This document shows, in pieces, positions 37,135 through 48,687 of a DNA stretch of 64,000 nt. The stretch is from Neptunomonas japonica JAMM 1380 (GTDB lineage: Bacteria > Pseudomonadota > Gammaproteobacteria > Pseudomonadales > Balneatricaceae), in NCBI RefSeq assembly GCF_016592555.1, contig NZ_AP014546.1, forward strand, positions 2,180,501 to 2,244,500, given 5' to 3'. Position 1 is the first letter of the stretch; every line of letters begins with the position of its first letter. Under the pieces are notes generated by a model. That model saw nothing but the letters and a program-made list of their open reading frames with translations, made no database searches and had not been told where the DNA came from. The position numbers were made by a program, and so were the translations under genes.

Positions 37135-37389
37135 TTAGCTTTTATTATTGTCGGATTTTCCATAACCCTGCATCATATTAAATATCAGCTTCTGCAGTGA
37201 TTCCATCGAGCCAACACTATTAGTAATGTAAGGTTTGAGCAGTGTTAATGGATCGTAACCTTCTGCCCCGGCATCCATTTGCTCTCTGACTTTTGCGATC
37301 ATTTCATCCTGAAGTGACCCAACATCCGGAAGCCCCATAACTTGACGCAACTCATTCGGCGTCATCTCAATATCTACTTTAAAATTCAT
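37135..37389 (-). CDS. DUF6489 family small protein
   Basis: This acidic protein of about 84 residues starts at the ATG at 37389, where AGGG lies just upstream. The longer frame to 37530 has only an unconserved leader that overlaps the MFS gene. It contains ELRQVMGLPDVGSLQDEM, a segment I associate with the DUF6489 family; its position next to phaR suggests a granule-linked role (inference). Confidence 0.75.
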   Translation of the reverse strand: MNFKVDIEMTPNELRQVMGLPDVGSLQDEMIAKVREQMDAGAEGYDPLTLLKPYITNSVGSMESLQKLIFNMMQGYGKSDNNKS

Positions 37390-37471
37390 GTCATAACCCT
37401 TTGTTATGCCGCAGAATAAAAGACTCTTATTCACTATATAGCGATACTTACCGCAGTGCAAAATATTAGCG

Positions 37472-38647
37472 TCAATTTTGCTGCACTTTTCCCGGATGAA
37501 CCCATACATATGCCAACACGATAGCCACAAGAGAAACGGCAGCGGCCATACTAAAAGTCACCGCTGAACCATAACTACCCCAGAGCAAACCTGCAGCCAC
37601 AGCTCCTGCGGTCCCTCCTACACCAAAACCAACACTAGAAAATAATGCCTGCCCACGCCCCTGCATAGCGTCGGGAAAGTAGTGATGCACTAGCGAAATA
37701 CCAACTGCATGTAAGCTACCAAATGTTGCAGCATGGAGCAGCTGCGCAACAATAACCATAAAAATATTTTCTGGCCAAAAAGCCAATAATACCCATCTCA
37801 GCACACATAACATTAAGCTAACAAGCATGATAAGACGCAGCCCTAGGTGAATAATAAGGGTATGCATAACAACGAAGACGAGTATCTCTGCAACCACACC
37901 TAAAGACCACAATATGCCAATTTCAGTGCGCGTATACTCTAGCTTTTGCATCATCAAACTAAAGAAAGTGTAGTAAGGCCCGTGTGAAAATTGAATGAGC
38001 AATGTGATAATAAAAAAAGCAATGATGTGCGGTTTAAAAACCACATCGAGAAAGCTTGGGCCTTCTAACAGAGTGCTACCTTCAGGTTTCTTAGCCTCTG
38101 GAATCAATAGTGAATTCAGCCATATAAACATCATTAAAATAAGCAGTATGAAAGGAATCCAGCTTACCGACACCTTATCTAAGATATAACCCACTAATAA
38201 AACCGTGATAATAAAGCCTATTGAGCCCCATAAACGTACCCGGCTATACTTGGATTGTGCGGCACCAAGGTGGTTGAGTGTTACCACTTCAAATTGAGGC
38301 AATACAGCATTCCAAAAAAAACTATATCCCAGCATAACAAGCGCAACGCCAATAGCTGTGTCTTGCCAAAACATAGCTATAAAAACCACCCAAGTTAGCA
38401 ACGCTCCTACGCGTATAATTCGCAATCTCTGCCCGGTTTTATCCGCTATCCATCCCCATAAAGAGGGTGCAAAAATACGCGACACGTGCAGTGTTGCCAT
38501 CAATAAACCTATTGTCTTAGCATCAAAATCTAACGATTTAAGATATAAAGACCAATAGGGAATCATGGCTCCTAAAAGGGCAAAATAGAAAAAATAAAAA
38601 CCTGAGAGTCGTATATATGGCAAAGTGCTAACCGGGGAAAGAATCAA
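37472..38647 (-). CDS. MFS transporter, HcaT-like
   Basis: 391 residues with 12 predicted membrane helices, a MFS_1-like/HcaT-type permease: MIPYWSLYLKSLDFDAKTIGLLMA at the N-terminus, the loop motif WGWIADKTGQRLRIIRVG, and TVLLVGYILDK. The start codon is TTG (38647), overlapping the stop of the GGDEF-EAL gene by 4 bases (TTGA), so it is the third gene of that operon. HcaT-like transporters take up aromatic acids or other substrates; here the substrate may relate to the polyamine-type binding protein upstream, but this is inference. Confidence 0.85.
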   Translation of the reverse strand: MILSPVSTLPYIRLSGFYFFYFALLGAMIPYWSLYLKSLDFDAKTIGLLMATLHVSRIFAPSLWGWIADKTGQRLRIIRVGALLTWVVFIAMFWQDTAIGVALVMLGYSFFWNAVLPQFEVVTLNHLGAAQSKYSRVRLWGSIGFIITVLLVGYILDKVSVSWIPFILLILMMFIWLNSLLIPEAKKPEGSTLLEGPSFLDVVFKPHIIAFFIITLLIQFSHGPYYTFFSLMMQKLEYTRTEIGILWSLGVVAEILVFVVMHTLIIHLGLRLIMLVSLMLCVLRWVLLAFWPENIFMVIVAQLLHAATFGSLHAVGISLVHHYFPDAMQGRGQALFSSVGFGVGGTAGAVAAGLLWGSYGSAVTFSMAAAVSLVAIVLAYVWVHPGKVQQN

Positions 38648-40977
38648 TATTGAGATAAGATTTTATTAAGGGACATTGGCTCAGCATAATACACCCCCTG
38701 TAAACGCCGGCAACCAGCCTGCTTAAGAACTGTTGCTTGCTCATCACTCTCAACACCCTTAGCTGTTACTTCAAAGCCTTGAGCTTTACAAAACTCGATA
38801 AGAGAAAGAGCTTTATCCCTACGCGCTTGGATAAACAAGCTTGCAACAAAAGTTTTATCCAACTTGACGACGTCAACTGGATATTCAATTAACTGCATAA
38901 TTGACGTATATCCAGCACCAAAGTCTACTAGGGCAAGATTAAAACCAAGGTCTTTAAGCAAAAACAATAAGCCTATGTCATCTTTCATTTTATCCATATC
39001 AAATATTTCAGTAATTTCTATTTCAAAATACTGTGGGTTAATCTGATACTTCACTATCAACTTGGATATTGTTGCTATAAAAGATTTAGAAACCAATTGA
39101 ACAGCAGAAACTTTAAAGCTAATTCGCAATGCCCCCCCAAAGTGCTTAATAATGGCTTTGGAGTCTCGAAAAACACGCTCAATCACCCAGGCATCAATTT
39201 TCTCATATTGACTACTCCCCTCTGCAATAGATAAAAACTCAGAAGGCAACACTGCACCCAATACAGGAGACTGCCAGCGAATTAGTGCTTCAACGCTGCA
39301 GATAGATTCAAACATATCGACATTAAAAGCGGGTATATATACAAGCTCTAACTCAGCCGTATCAAGGTGCTTCAGTTCGAGCTCAACAGCATATTTTCGG
39401 CGGGATTTTGCAGCTAATTCTTCAGAGTAAAAAGAGATACGATTTTTACCCGCTTTCTTTGCTTCATACATTGCAGCATCAGCATTATTTACTAGGTCTT
39501 CTTTGGTTAAAGCATCATCTGGAAAAACAGCTACGCCAATACTCAACGAAACAGGGAACGTACCTTCATCACACTCAAGACCATTATGGCAGATAGCGAG
39601 TATCCTATCTGCTAAACCACTCGCATGAAGCTCGTCACTCAAACCACAAATAACCACTGCAAACTCATCGCCCGCCAGCCTAGCTGAAGATGCATTGTCA
39701 ATATCATAACGAGGAATAATTTGATCCGTTGCTCTAACGACTAAACTTAATCGCTCTGCAAATACTTTAAGCAGCAAATCTCCCATGGTATGCCCATAGG
39801 TATCGTTCACAAACTTAAAGTTATCAATATCTATATAAAAGAGCGCTGTTTTTGTACCACTAAATTCAGACCTTTTTATCATTTTTTCAACGGCATTATG
39901 AAACATACGCCGATTATATAACTTGGTAAGTGTGTCTTTTTCTGCCAATTCTTTAGTTAAACGATAAGACTGGTCAAGAGAGTCATACAAGTGACTAAAT
40001 GTTCGGCTTAGCCCGCCTATCTCATCTTGTGAAACAGAAGCGACAAAACCACTTCCATCTTCAACATTCACACTCGATAGCTCTTTTTCAAGTTGATGGA
40101 TAGGACCTGTAACGTAACGCTGAATCAGGTAGATAAGCGAAAAATAACTCAAAACAGCTATCAAAACAAAGCTAATAAAAAGGCTTAGTTTAAGCTTGTT
40201 AAACTTTTGCGCTAATAACGGCTCAGATACGCCTAGCGATAATGAGCCAAAAGCCACCGGGGCATGCACAACTAAAGACTCTTCAGCATGATGGGCACCA
40301 ACATGCCCCTGCCCAAACCACTGATAAACAAGGCCTTTAGAAATTTGCTCCTTGATTTTTTTATCAAACAAGGTCGGACTCACCTCTACAACAATAGCGA
40401 TAGATGAGCTCGTAGAAAAATTGATAGGTGCCTTGAAAGTATTTTGATCAATTATTCGAACAAATAACATATGAGACTCGCCTAAAGGACCATGCATATC
40501 GGCCCATTCTGCTTGCTTTGCTTCAAAAGCATCTCTAACCATTTCTACTTGATAACGGCTAATCTCAGAAAAAGGATCTAGGCTGTTTTCGTAATAGTAT
40601 TCAACTTTTCCTTGGGGCCTGATAAGCGCCACTGAAAAGTAGTCGGATGAAAGCGTATTAAGCTCTTTGATAGAGTTTTCTAACCCCTTTTCAAGAGCCA
40701 GCGCTTTAAACAACTTGTCTTGACTAGAAAAATAGTTCTGCAGACTACTATTATATAATAGTGAATCAATAAAACTTTCAGCCACGTTTGTATACTTTTC
40801 AAACAGTGCCGTAAGCTCAGTGACTTGCAGATCGAGCGTGCGCTCCTCTAAATCAATAATCGATTGTTTTTGAGTGTTATATACACCGACAACAGCAACC
40901 AAGTAACCGATAATTAATACGGGCAAAATCAATAAACTTATACGTTTATTGAGCGTCACGATACTTCTTCGCTGCAT
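38644..40977 (-). CDS. MbaA-like GGDEF-EAL membrane protein
   Basis: 777 residues: TM1 (about 12-32), periplasmic sensor loop (33-262), TM2 (about 263-285), HAMP-like (290-340), GGDEF (about 345-515) with the active-site LAGDEF (435-439), and EAL (about 535-777) with EAL at 563-565. The EAL metal-site residues are changed: the Asn of the usual NxSa is Lys622 (FKVSA), the double Asp is VD at 684-685, and the Glu of xEGVE is Lys740 (AKGVE). Phosphodiesterase activity is therefore doubtful. Architecture, length and upstream PotD-like gene match Vibrio MbaA. The start overlaps the upstream gene; a GTG at 40959 is an alternative. Confidence 0.88.
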   Translation of the reverse strand: MQRRSIVTLNKRISLLILPVLIIGYLVAVVGVYNTQKQSIIDLEERTLDLQVTELTALFEKYTNVAESFIDSLLYNSSLQNYFSSQDKLFKALALEKGLENSIKELNTLSSDYFSVALIRPQGKVEYYYENSLDPFSEISRYQVEMVRDAFEAKQAEWADMHGPLGESHMLFVRIIDQNTFKAPINFSTSSSIAIVVEVSPTLFDKKIKEQISKGLVYQWFGQGHVGAHHAEESLVVHAPVAFGSLSLGVSEPLLAQKFNKLKLSLFISFVLIAVLSYFSLIYLIQRYVTGPIHQLEKELSSVNVEDGSGFVASVSQDEIGGLSRTFSHLYDSLDQSYRLTKELAEKDTLTKLYNRRMFHNAVEKMIKRSEFSGTKTALFYIDIDNFKFVNDTYGHTMGDLLLKVFAERLSLVVRATDQIIPRYDIDNASSARLAGDEFAVVICGLSDELHASGLADRILAICHNGLECDEGTFPVSLSIGVAVFPDDALTKEDLVNNADAAMYEAKKAGKNRISFYSEELAAKSRRKYAVELELKHLDTAELELVYIPAFNVDMFESICSVEALIRWQSPVLGAVLPSEFLSIAEGSSQYEKIDAWVIERVFRDSKAIIKHFGGALRISFKVSAVQLVSKSFIATISKLIVKYQINPQYFEIEITEIFDMDKMKDDIGLLFLLKDLGFNLALVDFGAGYTSIMQLIEYPVDVVKLDKTFVASLFIQARRDKALSLIEFCKAQGFEVTAKGVESDEQATVLKQAGCRRLQGVYYAEPMSLNKILSQY

Positions 40978-41980
40978 TAATAATTCTATGGCGCAGAGTC
41001 ATATTCGCATCAGAAATAATGCGGTAGCTATGACTATTATCGATAGCTTCTGTTGTAGGGTAGATATTAGTATCGCTCAAAACATCTTCTGGTAATTGTT
41101 TCAATGCGCGCTTATTAGGAGTGGCAAGACCTAGCCATTCACTATTCAAAGCAGCGTTCGACGGCTGATTAATAAACTCAACAAATTCAAGGGCTAACTC
41201 TTTCTTTGGAGACCACTTCATTATAGAAAAGCAGTCCATCCAAATCGCTGTACCCTCTTCAGGGTAAACAAACGCCCACGCTTCGCTCTGGCTCATTTCA
41301 TTTAGTGAAAACTGATCTCCAGAATACCCAAGAGCCATATACATTTGCCCTTCTCTTTGCTTTGCATATGTCAGAGAGTACCCATAGCCTAACAACGAAG
41401 GCGCTTGGTTTTTCAAATGTATAAATGCTTCTTGAAGTTCATTTTTATCTTCAGTATTAATACTCTTCCCGTCAAGTAGCAGTGGAGCGACGAGAGTGTC
41501 TATAGCATCCTCAACCATCACCACGTGCCCTTGATACTCTTGCTTGGGATAAAGTAAGTGTCGCCATGAAGTCGGCGCAGGCACCACTTTTTCTTTATTG
41601 TAAATGATACCTAATGAGCCCCATAAATAAGGCAGCCCAAAATTCCCACAACTTTCTTTCCAATGAGGGTCGGTATCTATGAGAGACGGCACATTGCCAG
41701 GAGACAAAGCTAATAGCTTATTGTTCTTACCGAATAACTGCGCACTAATACTATCGAAAACAGCTAAATCAAAACCCTTTCCATTACCTGAACCTAGAAC
41801 TTCATCACGGTCCTCATCACTATCATAAAAAACTAAGTTAACTTTATGTCCTGTCTTTTCTTCCCACTTATCAATCAATTCCTGCGAAATATAATCTTCC
41901 CAAATATAGACTTTAAGCTCATCAGAAAAAACAACAGAAGACCAAAAACACAATATGAATAGCGATAGAGTTTTTTTCAT
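40946..41980 (-). CDS. NspS/PotD-like polyamine-binding protein
   Basis: 344 residues: signal peptide (MKKTLSLFILCFWSSVVFS), then a spermidine/putrescine-binding protein of the PotD type, with the early YIWEDYISQELIDKWEEKTGHKV pattern, PYLWGSLGIIYN and the late RIINAAKKYRDA tail. No polyamine ABC permease or ATPase is next to it; instead it overlaps a GGDEF-EAL gene. This is the arrangement of Vibrio nspS-mbaA, in which NspS binds norspermidine or spermidine and signals through MbaA. The ligand here is not proven. Confidence 0.9.
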   Translation of the reverse strand: MKKTLSLFILCFWSSVVFSDELKVYIWEDYISQELIDKWEEKTGHKVNLVFYDSDEDRDEVLGSGNGKGFDLAVFDSISAQLFGKNNKLLALSPGNVPSLIDTDPHWKESCGNFGLPYLWGSLGIIYNKEKVVPAPTSWRHLLYPKQEYQGHVVMVEDAIDTLVAPLLLDGKSINTEDKNELQEAFIHLKNQAPSLLGYGYSLTYAKQREGQMYMALGYSGDQFSLNEMSQSEAWAFVYPEEGTAIWMDCFSIMKWSPKKELALEFVEFINQPSNAALNSEWLGLATPNKRALKQLPEDVLSDTNIYPTTEAIDNSHSYRIISDANMTLRHRIINAAKKYRDAQ

Positions 41981-42078
41981 AATATATGCAATTATAAATA
42001 GGTGACGGTAAAGCTATTAAGGTAAATAGCGTATCAATTAAGCAATGCTGAATTAAGAATAGACTAAAAAATTGGAGT

Positions 42079-42108
42079 TTGACCAATAGCATCACTGCTA
42101 TTGGTCAA
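42079..42108. terminator. Hairpin after serS
   Basis: ttgaccaatagca / tgctattggtcaa, a 13-base stem with a four-base loop, lies 13 bases after the serS stop. On the minus strand the T-run is before, not directly after, the stem, so its termination strength is uncertain. Confidence 0.6.
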
Positions 42109-42120
42109 AAAAACGAAGAC

Positions 42121-43401
<1,281 letters not shown>

Positions 43402-43415
43402 TTAAACTACCTTAT

Positions 43416-43787
43416 CTAAAACAGGCGGGTGATCCATATACCAGCTGACAGAGCAGCAATGCACATCAAAACACTTAATAATACATAAATTAATGCGGAC
43501 ATTATATGTCCTTCCTGCACCAGTGCCACTGTCTCTAAAGAGAAAGATGAAAAAGTTGTGAAGGCTCCCAAAAAACCAACCATCAACAACGGTCGTAATT
43601 CTGGAGACAATCGCGTTTTCTCCATAATAAGAACAAACAAAACACCCATGACAAGCGAACCCAATACATTACACGCCAACGTTCCTATAGGTAACTTATC
43701 GGCCTTATCATTGAGAACACCGGCTAACCAGAAACGACTAGCCGCCCCTAAAGCTCCACCGACAGCGACTGCTAGGATAGTTTGCAT
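43416..43787 (-). CDS. crcB: Fluoride ion transporter CrcB (FluC)
   Basis: 123 residues with four membrane helices. The Fluc motifs are GGALGAASRFWLAG and the pore-lining VGFLGAFTTFSSFSLE (phenylalanine and threonine track). It lowers cytoplasmic fluoride as a dimer. I see no fluoride riboswitch before it; it lies between rarA and serS. Confidence 0.95.
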   Translation of the reverse strand: MQTILAVAVGGALGAASRFWLAGVLNDKADKLPIGTLACNVLGSLVMGVLFVLIMEKTRLSPELRPLLMVGFLGAFTTFSSFSLETVALVQEGHIMSALIYVLLSVLMCIAALSAGIWITRLF

Positions 43788-43790
43788 ACC

Positions 43791-45140
43791 TTATCCTTTA
43801 TCCTGATACCGTTTGATTGGGCTTTGCTCATCTAGCATCCCAAGCTGTTGAAGTTTAGCATTTATTTTCTGTTCAAGACCACGCTCACTTGGCTGGTAAT
43901 AACGGCGAGACGCTATCTCTTGTGGAAGGTATTTCTCTCCCGCAGCATAGGCATTAGGCTCATTATGCGCATAGCGGTATTCCTCGCCGTAGCCGAGGTC
44001 TTTCATTAGCGAGGTAGGTGCATTACGTAAATGTACCGGCACTGGATAGTCAGGATCACTACGTATTTGTGCCCGACACTCGTTAAATGCCATATATACA
44101 GCATTACTTTTGGGCGCACTGGCACAATAAATTGCGGCTTGTGCAATCGCACGTTCACCTTCTGCAGGACCGACCCTCTCAAAGGCGTCCCATGCTGATA
44201 ATGCCACCTGCATAGCACGCGGATCAGCATTACCTATATCTTCAGAGGCAATTGCAACCAATCTACGTGCGATATAGAGAGGATCGCATCCACCTTCTAG
44301 CATACGACAATACCAATATAAGGCACCATCAGGAGAAGAGCCACGTACCGACTTATGAAATGCGGAAATCATATCGTAAAAAATATCGCCTTGCTTGTCA
44401 TAACGGCGCCCGCTACTTTGTAGCACCTCTTTTAAAACAGACTGCGATATTTTTTCAACACCTTTATCAGAAACAGCCAAATCCACGGCTATTTCAAGCA
44501 AGTTCAATGCACGCCGAGCATCACCATCAGCAGCACGAGCAAGTTGCTCTAAGACTCCTTCTTCAAATTTAAAAGCCCGCTCCCCCAAGCCTGTAGCTTT
44601 ATCTGCTAAAGCATGCTGAATAACCTCTAAAGACTCATCATCAGTCAGGTTACGCAGCAAATAAACGCGCGCACGTGATAACAAGGCATTATTTAATTCA
44701 AACGAAGGGTTTTCGGTGGTTGCACCAATAAATAAAAAAGTGCCATCTTCAATATAAGGTAAGAAAGCGTCTTGCTGAGACTTGTTAAAGCGATGCACCT
44801 CATCCACAAATAAAATCGCTTTGCATTGCCGAGTAGCCCTAACCTGCTTTGCCTCTTCTACTGCAGCCCTGATCTCTTTAACACCGGATAAAACAGCTGA
44901 AAGTGTCATAAAATGAGCATCGCAGGTATGCGCAATAATTTTGGCCAGAGTAGTTTTACCCACGCCAGGCGGCCCCCAAAATATCATGGAGTGCAATGCG
45001 TTCTGCTCTATGGCTTGGCGAAGTGGTTTTCCTGCTGACAATAGATGAGATTGACCGACGTAACCCTCCAAGCTGTTAGGCCGCATTCTTGCCGCCAACG
45101 GCTGATAAGGAGGCGCTATATCATCAAACAGATCACTCAT
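43791..45140 (-). CDS. rarA: Replication-associated recombination protein A
   Basis: 449 residues, a AAA+ ATPase of the RarA/MgsA type: Walker [11 protein letters not shown], Walker [18 protein letters not shown], sensor [12 protein letters not shown]. The C-terminal part mediates tetramer formation and SSB interaction. It acts at stalled replication forks. Its start overlaps the lolA stop by one base (TGATG). Confidence 0.96.
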   Translation of the reverse strand: MSDLFDDIAPPYQPLAARMRPNSLEGYVGQSHLLSAGKPLRQAIEQNALHSMIFWGPPGVGKTTLAKIIAHTCDAHFMTLSAVLSGVKEIRAAVEEAKQVRATRQCKAILFVDEVHRFNKSQQDAFLPYIEDGTFLFIGATTENPSFELNNALLSRARVYLLRNLTDDESLEVIQHALADKATGLGERAFKFEEGVLEQLARAADGDARRALNLLEIAVDLAVSDKGVEKISQSVLKEVLQSSGRRYDKQGDIFYDMISAFHKSVRGSSPDGALYWYCRMLEGGCDPLYIARRLVAIASEDIGNADPRAMQVALSAWDAFERVGPAEGERAIAQAAIYCASAPKSNAVYMAFNECRAQIRSDPDYPVPVHLRNAPTSLMKDLGYGEEYRYAHNEPNAYAAGEKYLPQEIASRRYYQPSERGLEQKINAKLQQLGMLDEQSPIKRYQDKG

Positions 45141-45781
45141 CAGGCCTCATCACTCACAATGACATCGGTACCTTTGGGAGGTGTAAACTTAAACAAAGCA
45201 TCATCCATGGATTCGTTGATAACAGAATCACGTAATAAAATTGTTGTTTGCTGTCCCAGCACATCTTGCAACATCAGCTCAGACATAACACCACCAATAA
45301 AATACAAGCGGATTCGCTGAAAACTGCTTTGATCATCTTTTGGTAATAACTCAAATAGCTGCTCATTTTCTTGATTGATAGGCAAGAATATTTCAAATTT
45401 TTCAGCCAGTTCAACAACATTACCATTTAAAATAAGCGCGGCCCCATTGGTTTGCTTAGGGTCAACCGGCTTACGCGTTGCTTGCTCAAGATCCGGATCA
45501 TAAATCCACATATACTCGCCATCACTCACAATAAGCTGAGGGAACGGGCTTTGCGTTTCCCAGCGAAACTGTCCGGGACGCGCCACTTTCATTGAGCCCT
45601 TAGAGACTTCCGCAGCATTACTCTGATCGCTACGAGTTACCTGCTCAAAGTTAGCACTAAAACGCTCATAGCCTTTTAGCACCTGCTTTAACGCCTCTGT
45701 CGGTGTTGATGCTTCTGCCAACGCTAGCATTGGCATAACCGCTAAAGAGAGAGTTGCACACAATTTATATAATCTATTCAT
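45140..45781 (-). CDS. lolA: Outer-membrane lipoprotein carrier protein LolA
   Basis: 213 residues: a signal peptide ([22 protein letters not shown]), then the LolA beta-barrel with [39 protein letters not shown]. It carries lipoproteins from LolCDE to LolB across the periplasm. It follows ftsK by 34 bases and precedes rarA. Confidence 0.95.
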   Translation of the reverse strand: MNRLYKLCATLSLAVMPMLALAEASTPTEALKQVLKGYERFSANFEQVTRSDQSNAAEVSKGSMKVARPGQFRWETQSPFPQLIVSDGEYMWIYDPDLEQATRKPVDPKQTNGAALILNGNVVELAEKFEIFLPINQENEQLFELLPKDDQSSFQRIRLYFIGGVMSELMLQDVLGQQTTILLRDSVINESMDDALFKFTPPKGTDVIVSDEA

Positions 45782-45815
45782 TATTTACCCTATTAAACTA
45801 TTTGGCTGACAACGA

Positions 45816-48485
45816 TTAACCTCTTACCGGAGGTGGTGCCAATACTTCTCGCTGCCCATTGGATCCAGCCTCAGTAACAACCCCTGCCGCTTCCATTGTT
45901 TCTATCATGCGAGCCGCACGGTTATAACCAATTTTCATTTTACGCTGCACACTAGAGATAGATGCTTTGCGAGTTTCTGTAATAAAAGCGACTGCTTCGT
46001 CATATAGAGGGTCTTGCTCATCATCAAACAAACCGCCAGATGCAGCTCCGCCTTCCGATCCAGAATCGTTCAGCACCGCATCAATATACACAGGCGCGCC
46101 CACCTGCTTCCACGCCTCTACGACACGATGCACTTCATCATCACCAACAAAAGCACCGTGCACTCGGTTAGGAACACTGGTTCCGGCAGGCAGATACAAC
46201 ATATCGCCGTTACCCAGCAAGTTTTCAGCACCGGATTGGTCTAAAATTGTCCGCGAATCAATTTTCGAAGACACTTGGAATGCAATTCTTGTAGGCACGT
46301 TAGCCTTGATCAAACCCGTAATAACATCAACGGAAGGTCTTTGCGTTGCCAAAATCAGATGAATACCTGCCGCACGGGCTTTTTGAGCAATACGTGCAAT
46401 AAGCTCTTCTACTTTTTTACCAACAATCATCATCATGTCAGCAAACTCATCAATGATGACAACAATATAAGGTAACGTTTCTAAAGCTGGCGCTGGCGTG
46501 CCAAATGGCTCGCCATGCTCTTCAGCATTCCAAAGCGGATCAAGCAATGGTTTACCTTGCTGCTCAGCAGCTTTAACTTTGTCATTGAAACCAGCAAGAT
46601 TACGCACGCCCATTTTCGCCATTAAGCGATAACGGCGTTCCATCTCGCCTACGCACCAACGTAAGCCGCCTGCCGCTTCTTTCATATCAGTGATCACAGG
46701 TGTGAGCAGATGCGGAATACCTTCATAAATAGAAAGCTCCAACATTTTGGGGTCGACCATCATCAAACGTACTTCCTCTGGCGTTGCCTTAAACAACAGG
46801 CTCAGAATCATTGCGTTAACACCCACAGATTTACCTGATCCGGTGGTACCCGCAACCAATAAATGCGGCATTTTTGCAAGATTAGCCACCACAGGATTAC
46901 CGGCTATATCATTACCCAGCCCGAGCGTTAACCGAGAAGAAGCCTCGTTATATGGCTTTGAGTTAAGTACTTCGCTCAAGCGCACCATTTGGCGACTTGC
47001 ATTAGGAATCTCAATACCAACAACCGACTTCCCTGGAATAACTTCGACAACACGCACACTAGATATAGCCAAGGAGCGCGCCAAATCTTTGGCCAAATTG
47101 GTGATTTTACTCACCTTAACACCCGGTGCAGGCTGTATCTCAAAACGTGTAATAACAGGGCCGGGATTGACCTCTACCACCTCTGCAATAACGCCAAAAT
47201 CCTTTAACTTACTTTCAAGTAAGCGTGACATATCTTCCAGCTCTTCTTCCGAATAACCGTGGTCCGTTTGCAGCTCAGGAGGGTCTAGTAAATCGAGTGA
47301 GGGTATTTTTCGTAACGAACGAACCGGCCGACGTTCTTTATTTTGAATATTATTATCTTGGTCATCACTTTGAATAGGCTGATGAGCTTCGGCCAATGGA
47401 ACAATTTTAAGCTCTTTTTTAGGCTCTTTAACAGCAGAAGCTTGCATAACACTGGCATTCTGAGACTGCGCTTTTACCACTTCAGGAGGCATAGACAACT
47501 CATTAGCACTAGGTTCTGACATAACATCTCTGATAGGCAAAGAACCCTTAACAGTCTCTTGCCTAACATTATCCGGCTTAACAATATCCGTCACTAAAGG
47601 AGGGACTGCCTTTCTCTTATCTTCTCTTGGTAAGACCTGTGACGGTGCTTGCTCATTATGAACCGAAGCAGACTCTTCGTTCACTGCTTTTAATGATGGG
47701 CCCGATGATATTGAAAAATGCTCCTCATCCACACTGTTAAAATTGGGCTCAAAACGCTCTCTTATGCGCTCTTTTAATGATTTTGTTGTGCTGTTCTCTG
47801 CACTAGCTAAAGCGTTCTCTCTTTCTGAGACGCGTTCTTCAGCGTTATTGCCTTCACTGCTTGAACTCAACAATGCAGAGAGTCCACGATAAGTAGATAA
47901 CACCCAAGCGCCTAAGCGGTTTTGGATGCTGTCCCACGAAAGCTCCATATAGAAAGTACAACCCATACCGGCAGCTGTTACTAACAAGACAGTACTACCG
48001 AGTAAACTAAACCAAGAAACCATCCAGTCGGACAGTGCTTGACCAACAATACCACCGCTCGTAAATGGGAAGCCTAATGATTGATTTGAAAGATGAATAG
48101 ACGCCAAAGTACATAAAGAGGCCATCAATAAAAGAATGCCGAATGTACGCAACATAACAAAAGGAAGCCCATCTAAAAGCGACACCTCTTTGCGCACCAT
48201 AAAGCGCACAGTAGGAACAAGGATAATCATGGGCAAAAGCCAAGCGGCTATTCCAAGAAAAGAAAACAGCAAGTCGGTCATCCAAGCCCCAAATATACCC
48301 GTCCAGTTACTCACGACAGGGTGGTAACCAAGGTGAGACCAACCAGGGTCTTTTGGATGATAACCAAGCATACCTAAAAGCATATAGGTACAACTCATGA
48401 TAATTAAAAACAACACGCAAACTTTTACGACACGCGCTAGCAGCTCAGAAAAAGCATAGGGGCTTGTTGGGAGCTTATTTTTCAC
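45816..48485 (-). CDS. ftsK: DNA translocase FtsK
   Basis: 889 residues. Four to five membrane helices lie in the first 190 residues, then a low-complexity linker to about 400, the alpha/beta translocase motor with Walker [16 protein letters not shown], Walker [16 protein letters not shown], and a C-terminal gamma winged-helix domain ([35 protein letters not shown]) that reads KOPS sites. It coordinates chromosome dimer resolution with division. First gene of the run toward serS. Confidence 0.97.
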   Translation of the reverse strand: MKNKLPTSPYAFSELLARVVKVCVLFLIIMSCTYMLLGMLGYHPKDPGWSHLGYHPVVSNWTGIFGAWMTDLLFSFLGIAAWLLPMIILVPTVRFMVRKEVSLLDGLPFVMLRTFGILLLMASLCTLASIHLSNQSLGFPFTSGGIVGQALSDWMVSWFSLLGSTVLLVTAAGMGCTFYMELSWDSIQNRLGAWVLSTYRGLSALLSSSSEGNNAEERVSERENALASAENSTTKSLKERIRERFEPNFNSVDEEHFSISSGPSLKAVNEESASVHNEQAPSQVLPREDKRKAVPPLVTDIVKPDNVRQETVKGSLPIRDVMSEPSANELSMPPEVVKAQSQNASVMQASAVKEPKKELKIVPLAEAHQPIQSDDQDNNIQNKERRPVRSLRKIPSLDLLDPPELQTDHGYSEEELEDMSRLLESKLKDFGVIAEVVEVNPGPVITRFEIQPAPGVKVSKITNLAKDLARSLAISSVRVVEVIPGKSVVGIEIPNASRQMVRLSEVLNSKPYNEASSRLTLGLGNDIAGNPVVANLAKMPHLLVAGTTGSGKSVGVNAMILSLLFKATPEEVRLMMVDPKMLELSIYEGIPHLLTPVITDMKEAAGGLRWCVGEMERRYRLMAKMGVRNLAGFNDKVKAAEQQGKPLLDPLWNAEEHGEPFGTPAPALETLPYIVVIIDEFADMMMIVGKKVEELIARIAQKARAAGIHLILATQRPSVDVITGLIKANVPTRIAFQVSSKIDSRTILDQSGAENLLGNGDMLYLPAGTSVPNRVHGAFVGDDEVHRVVEAWKQVGAPVYIDAVLNDSGSEGGAASGGLFDDEQDPLYDEAVAFITETRKASISSVQRKMKIGYNRAARMIETMEAAGVVTEAGSNGQREVLAPPPVRG

Positions 48486-48687
48486 TCATATTCCTTTTAA
48501 TCTTAAGTACTTACTACGAACATTTAAAAATAACACAATTCAACTAATGGTATCGAAGGCTCTTGATAGATACACACAGTTAACAATCTGTTAATAAATT
48601 AAACTCTCACTATTATCCCACCGATAACACGCTATAGTTATATTTGAAAATAAAAAATCCCATCAAATGCTATAAGAGGTTATAGAC

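Noticed and set aside
37390..37530. N-terminal extension of the DUF6489 frame
   Set aside because: Overlaps the MFS gene, has no conserved sequence, and AGGG precedes the internal ATG at 37389.
43788..43790. Fluoride riboswitch before crcB
   Set aside because: The gap to rarA is only three bases, so there is no room for a riboswitch.
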